From Apostichopus parvimensis (taxonomy: Eukaryota; Echinodermata; Holothuroidea; Aspidochirotida; Stichopodidae): DNA of 38,958 bases. The position numbers and the translations under genes were made by a program. Below, one piece after another: positions 20,711-31,700 of the stretch. The notes below the pieces were generated by a model that did no database searches, had not been told where the DNA came from, and saw only the letters and a list, made by a program, of their open reading frames with translations. The DNA lies in contig KN886985.1 in NCBI GenBank assembly GCA_000934455.1, positions 4,869 to 43,826 on the forward strand. Direction: 5' to 3'. Each line of letters opens with the position of its first letter. Position 1 is the first letter of the stretch.

Positions 20711-22705
20711 CCTGAGTTAGAAATCTAAAAATAAAGAGAGGATCAATTTTTTATTATAATAGCTATGGAGAGGTAATGGTTAGAGGAAACTGGTACGAAC
20801 ACTCGGTAAATCGTTACATAATATGCTATTCCTCATTCCAAAATACTTTCTGTTCATTACAAATGCATTATAATAATTTTAAAATTTAAATGATATCAAG
20901 AAATTATATATTTTCTAAAATAATGTTCTTTATGGCGCTGGATAAACATGATATGCTATATACGGAACTGCATTTTGCATTGTGACCTCATAATCTCACA
21001 CAATGACCAACATCGACTTAAAAGTGTAATCCAGAGGAACAGCTTATTTTAGTTAATGAGCAGATGAACAACTTCAATCACCCCGGGGGAGTTCGCTGTC
21101 ATCTCCTATGAATATTTTTCCAGTTAACAACAGATGAACTTGACATGCTTTCAACGAAAGTGAGCTTCATGCACGAAAACAACTGTGATGTCATAGATGC
21201 AAATGATAAAAATTGTGTTTATATTTTTCTTTAAAAGGTAAATCTTATGTTTTCTTTTAACATATGACGTAACCACAAAGGAAAAGTAGAGGTAACATTT
21301 AACCACGATGCTAAATAAATATTCTGCTTTCATTAGTAAAATGCGAAAATATCATCTAGCATTGTCTTTTATATGGATAGCTTAAGCATTACGTGTGTAT
21401 AATTTATAGTATAATTTCATCAAATTGACTCGTCTCCTAACTGACGATGGTGGTGTAAGTTCTTCCTTGCTGTTATAAGTAACGTTCAGCCTTTTTTTCT
21501 ATTTTATTATAAACTGCTATGCATTTATACACTTGACAATATTTTAAGCGGTGGCGTTATTGCCTGAATATGTTAACTAGTTTCAAATGCCAGCACAGTT
21601 GGAAACTACTGTTACGACTATCGATTTTATTCTGCGAAATATGTACAGTAAGCAAAACCAGCTATAACGTAAAGCATAAGTACATTTCTGCTAGCACCAA
21701 TTATGATAGCAAAACCTATATCTATGAGGGAAGCAAATATATATCAACTTGGAAGTCTTTTACCGAGTAAAGGATATCCACGTGTATACGAATGAGATCC
21801 GCCAATGTTATATTTCGTCTTATTTGCGTGACATGTGTTAAAAAGTTAAGTTAAGTACAGTTTGACCACTGCTGACTAGAAATTGACTATACTTTTATTC
21901 CCACCAGTCTATATACAATATATTATTTTTAATTGAATAAAAGCGTCCACGTTCCTGCTTCATGATATTCACGGGCCAAATAACTCCCTCTCAACCAAAA
22001 CGCCGCCAGAGCTAAAACACATAATATATGGCAGCTTCGTTCACGTAGCATATAAAATTTGTATTTTCCTGCTAACATGTGCCTTGTGTTGTAGCTTTCT
22101 CGCCGTCAACACGGTTATAAATAAGACAATGTAAAGTAAATCAGCTAAACTGACATGTACCTTTAAAAATGCTTTCACCTTTAATGACTGGTTTAACCTG
22201 ATGTTGACAATTCTGGAAAAGACGGGAACGTAAAAGGTTTTGCAAATTCAAATTTGGTAAAATCAAGTAGCAAATTTGAATCATTTGCAAAATATGGTGT
22301 AATAATCTTAAAACCATTCGCAACCTCTTTCAAAGACTGCAAAACAATTATTATGACATTAAACATAAGGAGGTAATAAATGCACAGGTCTAGTCAAATT
22401 CAAACAATTAAACCAACAATTAATGTTGTATAACAGCAACTTACCCCTCAGTTTGGTAACGTCATATCGGTATATCGGTATACTTGTTTACAAATTAAAC
22501 TATGCGTAACATAATTCCTCATGACTAAATGAAAATGAAAGTAAGATGTCGTTAATAACTTAAATCCGTAACGGAGCAGCAGCAGCACGAACTATTTCTG
22601 ATGGATACAGTAGACTTATATCAATACATACACATATGTGGCTTGTGCTACAATGCATTGAAGACCAGAAGTTTAGACGTTGACAATATCTGTTATATAT
22701 ATATA
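20711..22705. other. Intergenic region between the divergent receptor genes
   Basis: About 2 kb separates the two start codons, which point away from each other. Both promoters and any noncoding 5' exons must lie here unless far upstream exons exist. I see no TATA element or operator I can defend. Confidence 0.5.
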
Positions 22706-22739
22706 ATGTCAAAGCATAGTTTGAGTTTAACGATGAAAG
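22706..22739 (+). CDS. Exon 1 of pseudokinase receptor: start and signal peptide
   Basis: ATG at 22706 (or the in-frame ATG at 22733) leads to a phase-1 G before GTAATG. Joined to exon 2 it gives [16 protein letters not shown], a strong signal-peptide core. The second ATG would place the hydrophobic core nearer the start and may be the true initiator. Confidence 0.65.
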
Positions 22740-25700
22740 GTAATGTTCATTTTTTAAGGAAACGTCTTTCTCTTGTTTGAGTCAACTTGCTGCTCTATAT
22801 TATTATTTGTTTTGTTTTTCTTCTTCTTTCTAGTATCGGTGGTGCTTCTGCTGCTTGCAGTAACGTTCACTTGCATGGGTGACAATTCTAATGCTGACGG
22901 ACACGCGACTACAACAGTAACAGTTAAGCCGAACGAAAACGCTTGCTTGGAATGCCCTATCACACTCATTCCTGATAGAAAATGGATTAAATGGGAGCAT
23001 GGAGGGGAAGTGATATTTAGAGACCACGCACGGCTTATAGTTGATATGCATCTTCATGTGTCTATTAATACATGCAGTAAATCATATGAAACCCTGGAGT
23101 TGGTAAACGCTTCGACATTCGTTAATTATGCAGAATTTACGTGTTGGAATAGAAATGTTCTGGCTGCAACATTTGAAATAGACGTAAAAGGTAAGTAAAC
23201 ATGCCGATATACCTTGATTGTTGGGACCATCGTTACTGTCAACTAGAGCTGCAACAATAACATGATATTGCTGTTCTTACAATAATTCATAAGTCATGAG
23301 TTTGGAATGACCCTACTACTAAATCACAAATGCATATTAAATATATTAAGCAACATTAAACTGTAGTTGATGATATTTAAAGTTAGTATCGTCGTGCCTT
23401 TCATTCTTTATTAGCTGTGTACGCAACATTTTGTAATACGATTGATATTATCAATAACAATTACTGAAAGTACTTAATCATTATTATAAATATGATCAAT
23501 GATAAATGTATTTCAATATATCTAGTCGTTCTTGTCCTTAAAATTCCGTCATATACGTAGTGCATTATAGGATTCTTTGTGTAAGAACAAAATTAAAGTT
23601 GAATGTTTTTATGTAAATTTAGCAACTTCCGATTAGCAATACGTGTATTTTTAAATTTAAATATTTTTCATTCTAGAACAAGGAATACCATCCGTGAAGA
23701 TTGTGCATGATAACCGGATGATTTCTAAATTATTAAACGTTCAACCAGGATCAAATGAAACTTTGCAATGTGATGTCAAAGATGCTATCGCACCTTTCAA
23801 TGTTACATGGGCTATAAATGGCACGGTCAACAGAACTAATACGGAAGAGGATGACACTCATTTGACATCAAATTTAAGTTTTTACCTGATCGACAGTCCA
23901 CTTTTAATTACATGTCAGGTGTCAGGAATCTGGATTAAGAAAGTGTTTGCAAACATATCGATTATTCCCGTAAATGTGGACAAACATACAACAGGTATTT
24001 CTTTTTTTTAATTTGGTATTAATTCTGTGTTATAATTAGTATTAACGTAATGATACACAACTGCAACGCTTTTTCAAAAAGAATTTCGAAAAAATGGTGA
24101 TATCAATAATTACTAAATTAGTTTAAGTTTTGAAGATGAAGAAAACAGTCTTGTAAAATGGATTTTTATCGAATAAGATTTAAGTAAACGTAAAGCATCG
24201 AAAGAAAAATATGTTCCAGCGTTTCACCATAAACCTGCTAAAGAATCGAAAAGTATATACGTTGATCAATATTACAATGATAAGGTTACAGGTTCGTAGG
24301 AATAGATGCAATAACTTGAACAAGAGATGGTGCATACCTGTGTCGATTTTGCTGAAAGTTTATATTTTCTGCTAGTACATGCATTCAATTAAGGTACACA
24401 GGAAAATTTGAGAAACGTATATTTCTTGTGTTGCAGTTACAAAATCTATGTAGGCATTTAAAGAACTATATTTTATGTGTGAAGTGTTAACAACACATTT
24501 ATCAATAAATTTTTAAAGTCAAACAATTCTCTTACAATCCAACCAACTATTGTTTGGAAGGCTGTTGTATTTACAACAACAAACATTTAAAGAAAAATTG
24601 TGCCATACGTTAATTACACAAGTTCAACTTTATCTAATTGTCATAATGTTTGTTTTAAGATTACAGTTGTGCATAAGTTTGAAATGTATCTAACAAAGCA
24701 CCTTTACTCTGTTGCAGACGCAAAGGATGATGCTTCCGTTGCATTGTACATAACGGTACCTGTCCTTTTCCTAGCGTATATTTTTACAAGTGTCGGTCTT
24801 TATCGCAGAATGCAAAGTAAGTGCCTCAAGAACGATTATGAACAAGATAGGAAACCATTCTTTTTATGTAATCTCACTTGATATATATTTATTGAACATG
24901 AACACGCAGGAATGGAAAAATGCAATGAGTTTGTAGTGTTTGTAATGTATCTAACAAAGCACCTATACTCTGTTGCAGACGAAAAGGATTTATTTATTTT
25001 ATTTATTTATTTTTTATTTATTTATTTCCAGTATAAATATAAATATTTATAAATAGGACATCAAAAAGTGAGTATGCAACAAGAAATTATTTTAAAATGT
25101 TAGTGTACAAAACACAAAAACAATATATATATATATATACAAAACGTACAAGTGCAGCTGTCTACAATAAATTATCCAGATTACCATTTTGTAAATAAAT
25201 AGCAGCACGATAAATAAAACTATTTCTATACACATAATGCTTCCGTTGCATTGTACATTACGGTACCTGTCCTTTTCCTAGCGTCTATTTTTACAAGTGT
25301 CGGTCTTCATCGCAGAATGCAAAGTAAGTGCCTCAAGAACGATTATGAACAAGAAAGGAAACCATTCTTTTTATGTAATCTCACTTGATAGATATTTATT
25401 GAACATGAACACGCAGGAATGGAAAAATGCAATGAGTCAGCACCAGCGACGACTGCTTAATTAAGAACCTACTGTAAGCGAGGCCGATTACGGTAAATGT
25501 AGAGTTCAAAAATACAAAAATATACTATGTACAACACTATAAATCGTGCGTGAATTTGTATTATTGTGTATTTTGTGATATGTAGTATGTAGTTTTGATG
25601 TTCTTAATTACTTGAAAATTTTTATTTTTGTGTATTTTGTGATATGTAGTATGTAGTTTTGATGTTCTTAATAACTTGAAAATTTGAAAAAAAAAATGAT

Positions 25701-28700
25701 ATATAGTATCGTGTTATTTGTGGTCAAGTTGCAATAGAATAGGGCAATATTAACATTCGGGAAAATAAGGTATTTTTGTAAGGGAAATGTATAAATCGAG
25801 GACGATTTATTTTGCCAAGGGGAGAATATTGTAACATCTTATTATAAAGACTGATGGACCACTATATTTTTAACAAATAATAACAAAAAGTAATAATAGT
25901 TAGTAGAAACACCGCTGCCACTGTAAGCGAGGCCGATTACGGTAAATGTAGAGTTCAAAAATACAAAAATATACTATATACAACACTATAAATCGTGCGT
26001 AACATATATTTAATCAGAACTCCTACTCCGTGGCAAACAAGAAACTAGCCTTTTTTACAAGCGAGCCAGGGCTCGCCGATAGCTAACATGAAACAGTGAA
26101 CATAAAGATTTAACTATTGTTACAAAATAAACGGCATCATTCCTATATCGTCTTAGCATTCGCATATGCAAATGAGGTATAAAGGCTAAGGGTGAGAGTT
26201 AACTTTACAATTGAATACAGTCGTTTGTTATTTGTTAAAAATATAGTGGTCCATCAGTCTTTATAATAAGATGTTACACTACCATCATAAAATGCTCTCT
26301 TGTTTGCATTGGTAGAAAGTGTCAGGAAATAAACCGACGGTTTCATACTGAAATAACCTTTCCATCTGTCAGGTATTGCAAACTCTATATAGTCCTGCAG
26401 TTGAATAATATGTGAACGATTCCTCGTCCAATGGTTGTCTCATCTAACACTGTTCCTAACGCAATATGTCCTGTATCTTATTCAAATAAGAAGCCTGCAA
26501 TGAATGTATCAGCAAATTCTATATTAACCTAAGAATGACCACTGCATGCAAAACCTCTTCCTTTCAAATATATTAACGTGTGAAGCAAATACTAAACAAC
26601 TCTTTTCTTCCTAACAGGGCACAGCAGGAACTCCCTTAACATTAAGTAAGTAACTGATTCAGTATAACGCAAATTAAGTCCTTTTTTTTGTTTTAATCGA
26701 CAATGTAACTATAGGAATTACTTCTTTTCTTCATTCTTTTCTTTTTGAGATCCACAAGGACTCCATTCTATAGTAAACCAAGACAACAATGTTTCAGTAA
26801 CTTGTAGAATTGTAACTATGGGATTGCCTTGGAATGAATCAATTGAGATCGTGATGTCTTATTTGTTCATACTCTGTAGTAATCTGTAGACTCCGTAGAA
26901 TGATTACTTGTATTGATTCCAGTACTAGTATTTGTATTCAAGTATAGCTGCATGTACTCGTACTTGTCCTGGTGAATTTATACCAGAAATCGTATGCACA
27001 TTGGAATATAACATATAGATACTAGTTCTGAAATAAATACTCTTACTCGTCTTTTAGAGCCTTCTCTTACTTTATACACGTGTGAAAGTGAACTTAGTAC
27101 ATTATTACTCCATAAGTACCAGTCAATCGAAAAGTGAACAAAATACCCGAGTGAAAAACTGGAACTTCCGATTACCTTAGAATCTCTAAGTCGAGATCCA
27201 AACAACACAGCATAGGGCTCGATGTTTCTCGTATTAAATAGAGTTATTGTTACCACTGGCTATACATTATAAGTAAAATAATCATGATGAGACTGTCCTA
27301 ACATCATGCTATCACTGCACACTTAAAGTAAGTCACAATTTTCCGTGTTAAAAATGAATGTTAAGCAAAATGGCGTCGGGTCTCATTCATTGATGATATG
27401 TTTCGTACAAGATACAAACAACAATCGATATTGTTTTATAGTTTATGCAACACGAGATTAACACCAAACAATTAAGTATGCACCTACAGTCGGCTTCGTT
27501 ATTGAATTAATCACTCACTCCAAGCATGTCTATTTTAATATACTTAAGAAGTAGAATAAAATACATGTTTAACTTTCTTTTTAGTGAATGCGCTAGATGG
27601 ATACCAAACTACATTAGCAGTTTGCTTGAAAACTAGTAGAATGTTTGAATACTGGAGTGCTACGTACACCAAAAGGGAAAGCAAAGATGTGTTTTTGCAA
27701 AACATTGTCAGGTAAGATAACATTCCTTCAGTTTCGTCTCATCTAAACTTGAGCTGTATCAACAAAGGAAAATTAGTTATTTGGTATACCAATGTTCTGC
27801 ATAATTAAAACATCATCGCCTCATTAAATGTACCTGTGACTCTAAAGTATAGCTAATATTCCAGTGCCTAACTTGCTCTTAAGCTAACAACCAGCCATCG
27901 AATAAAGGTTCTATTGATTTCACTTTCTGAAGGATCAGCTACAATGAACGATGTGAGATCCTTCCAGGAGCTTGCAATTGCATTGAACTCTCTCCGGGCA
28001 CATTCCAGTATTGTTAAGTTACTTTGCATCTCTGTCGACGAACGTAAGTGTCGCTCAAACTCATTCTCTATTCACCTACCAAAAGGTTTGTCATTGTTTC
28101 GTGTAGATGGGGAGGGAGGGGGNNNNNNNNNNNNNNNNNNNNNNNNNNNNNNNNNNNNNNNNNNNNNNNNNNCATCAGGTTTCTCATTTGTTTTGTGCAG
28201 AGGGGGGGGGGGGCAATCGTATTTTGTTAAGGCCATTAACAGATTTATGTGAAGTATGTGTGTGTAACCAGAGCATAACCTGGTTAATGTTTTGTATAGT
28301 TATCATTTTCTTTCACTTTCCTACTTTTGTTTTTATTCATTTGATCATTTTATTTCATTTTCTTATTTTTGTTTCTATTCATTTGACAATGAATACCCTT
28401 TACTTGGTAGATTGAGGACTTCCCTTAATTTTCACTTTTATTGCTACTACATGGCAACAGTTAGTGGTCGGGGGGGGGGGGGGCCTGTGCCACCTGTCTT
28501 TATCTTAAACTAAGTAATTGTTTTGTGTGGTCCCATTTTCTAGGAATATATGAATGGCTCCAAGAGTCTATCCCTTTTCAGAACTGTGGGTGAAATATAC
28601 AGTTTTATAATTTTGTTTGGTTAGATAGGAATGTTTTGGTGACAGATGATTATTTTAAATGTACCTAAGGACACCATAAGTGAAGTAGTGTGTCTGGTAA

Positions 28701-31700
28701 ATTATTCATAAAGTATTAATTGACAGCTGGTTGGTCACTGGATCTCAGATACCAGGAAGTGGAGGGCAAGCTGGTCTAGAGTAAGAGGGAGAAAGTTGAG
28801 ACAAAGGCTAAATCATGAATATTCAATGAACCGACCTTTGTGTTTGATTGGTTTAAGGTGGTCATGTGTGAGTTGCCTTGAACTATTATTATGAGATGTA
28901 TTCTTACTATTATGTTATGTATTCTTAATATTATGGGATGTTTTCTTATTATTATGGGATGGAATGAATAGGGTATGATGGTAGGGGGGAAATTTAAGAA
29001 AAGATACTGTCACCGAGTTAGAGGAGAAGACGGGAAGGATTATTTTGAAATGGTTGGGCACAGATCATAAATATTTTCTTAGACTAACTTCACCAGTAAT
29101 ATAGTAGAAGACCAGTATTTAATTAATTAGAAGTTAAGTGGACACTTGAAGCTATTTACCCATGGAGTTTTTATAGAAGTTTAGTGAATACCTGGAGCTT
29201 GTTTTACACATGGATATTCTATTTTAGTAAACACCTGGAACTGTTTTACATGGAGATTTCATATTTAGTACAAGTTTATCACCCGAAACTGTACCAATGG
29301 AGGCAGACCTATAAATCATCCTGTGCTAAATATCTGGCAACCCTATTATTTGTTGTGCTAATTTTCTGTTGTGATGGAACTATAAATCCCCATTAATTCT
29401 ACGTCCTTGTTTGGATCCGGAAGTGAACCCCTGCGATGACCTAACCCGAGTGATGAACAGCCCCGCCTAGAGACCGAAAGTGAGACGCACTAAGAGGTTA
29501 TTTCCCCGAGTCGCGAGCTATCCAGAGAACCACCCTACTCCAGAAACGTCCCTAACTAAGTGAATCGCCCTAGAAGTTTCCCAAGGAGACAATTTCGTTT
29601 TCAAATTGTATTCGGTCGACCCGCGCCGCGATTTTGTTAGTATTTCGTCGGGCCTAATAAGTATTCTTTTTTTCCATTAAGTTCAGTGGAGTCGTTATAA
29701 GAAGTGAGAGCTCCGAGGTATGTAAGTTACACCCATTTATATAATTTTACATTAAGTTTAAGTTACCCCATTGATATTAATACAACGTCCATGTGCAAGT
29801 AAACACATCACTTTACCTTTATTTGTTTGTGTGAGCATTCCGCCTTTTTAAGTTGTTCCCACGATCTCAGAGTAAACCGGCCCTACCCTCATGGGAAGGT
29901 GCCAGGTGTAATCTTCCCAAACCTAAAATTATATTTACGCCTGGTCACTTCGTTTTTAGCCGGCTACATGTGCCTTATATGAATAACTTAGTTGGAAACT
30001 CATGAAACTCGGATAAAGGGACAAATACATTCTTGATAAAGAAATGCATTCAACGAAAGGGAAGAAAGTCAACCGACGCCTGACCCCCCCCCCCCTCCAC
30101 ACTCTTTCCGAGCACCAACCAATTGTTTGATTTCTTTGTTGATATTTTGCAGTACCTTATTCAATCTTTTACGAGCAGTTGGATGGTGGATCTTTAAGGG
30201 ATTTCATGATGACAAATTACCAAGGTGCAAGGGAGTCCCATGCGGCGTCAACGGGCACTGGTAATCAATACTTCTTGATGTATACTTATATAAGGGTAAA
30301 GGTTCTGTTAAACTAACTTATCAACACAAAGTGACGTGGAAGTACCGTTTCCCGTTACTTGGTATAGGGAAGTTAGAAAAAGTTCACAACACTGTTTGAA
30401 AGCTTTATTGAATCATCTTATGTACTTAAACGTGTAGACATATACTCCACTTACGTATATTGGACACTATGAGTGTCTACGTGTTTTTAAAGTTTAACTT
30501 TTCCTGTCAATGTATTACTTCTTGAAGTGCACATGTGTTTCAATACGATACTAACTTCACACAATTCCTCTATATCAAAATATCGTTAAATTTGTTGTTA
30601 TATATTGACGTATGTAATTAATGTCCTAAGCTGTAACTAAGACACAAACTAAACCTCTTATGATACCTTAGTTGAAGATCATTCTTTTGCTATTCAGTTG
30701 CCTAACTAAATATATTTCTTTATCGCTTTTCATCCTGCCTAAGTTCTGTCACCCAGCGTTGTGCCTAAAGAAAGTTCTTCTCTCTAGTATTGGACAGTGC
30801 AAGCTCTATGATATCTGTCCTTTGACCTCAGCTATGAGAAAGGTTGAAGAACTAATGAAAAAGGTAACCTAACTCTTAACATGTATGAGGGACATATGAC
30901 GAAATATTGGAAGTTTAGTGGTTGCACCGAGCTGAATGAAATGTAGTAGCTTTAATATTGTACTAAAGATCTGATGTAAACGTATGCGAAGTCAGAGAAA
31001 TGGCTACTGTACGTGCAAACGATTCCGTCGTTAAATATTATTCAATAAATGATCTCGTCAACCTAAATAACTAATTTTGGCATTTCTAGCAAATCCATGA
31101 TCCTGTGAGTACCTTTAATTTTATTTCGTTAACTGCTTAAGATATATAACTTTGCAGTTTTCCACTTCAACAGGAACGTCCACCCATTGCATGGATGCCT
31201 CCCGAGACAATTTTCATGCAGGAATATTATCAAGCTAGCGATGTATGGGGATATGCAGTACTATTATGGGAGTTATTTTCTTTTGGTAAGAACAATAGTC
31301 TACGTACTACTGTTTCTGATATAGCAATAAATGGGGTGGTTCGGATAATCGATTCCTAAGCATTCTCTCCATTGTTCATATGTAAAAAAAAGTTTGTTTT
31401 CAATTTCGTATGTAAGTTATCTGAAATCATTGCTTATTAATATTAACATGTGTTGGGGAGGCATGCAAGATAAGTTAGATAACCATTACTGTTATGTTAG
31501 GCTTTACAGTATTTACAATTCTTCTAAGAGCAGGTAATGCGATAACCACTACCTTGTTGACATTTACACGCACTCGTATTGGGACAAAGGTCGATGGCAA
31601 CTAATAACATTAAAGGTATATATTCTCATGTAGAAGATCACATGTGTTAAAGCATAAAAACCTACTTTCTATTGTCATTCTCAGAATTGAAAGTGAGAAA

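Noticed and set aside
26978..27256. 92-codon minus-strand frame as a gene
   Set aside because: It lies in an intron of the plus-strand receptor, has no domain signature and no flanking exons.
27914..28415. Open frames crossing the 50-N gap as extensions of the kinase exon
   Set aside because: The real exon ends at a consensus donor at 28043; the rest is gap and low-complexity sequence.
30672..30743. Upstream extension of exon 11 as a hydrophobic segment (IILLLFSCL ...)
   Set aside because: It is the intron's pyrimidine-rich end. The acceptor at 30742-30743 and the 120-nt relic exon of equal length support starting at 30744.
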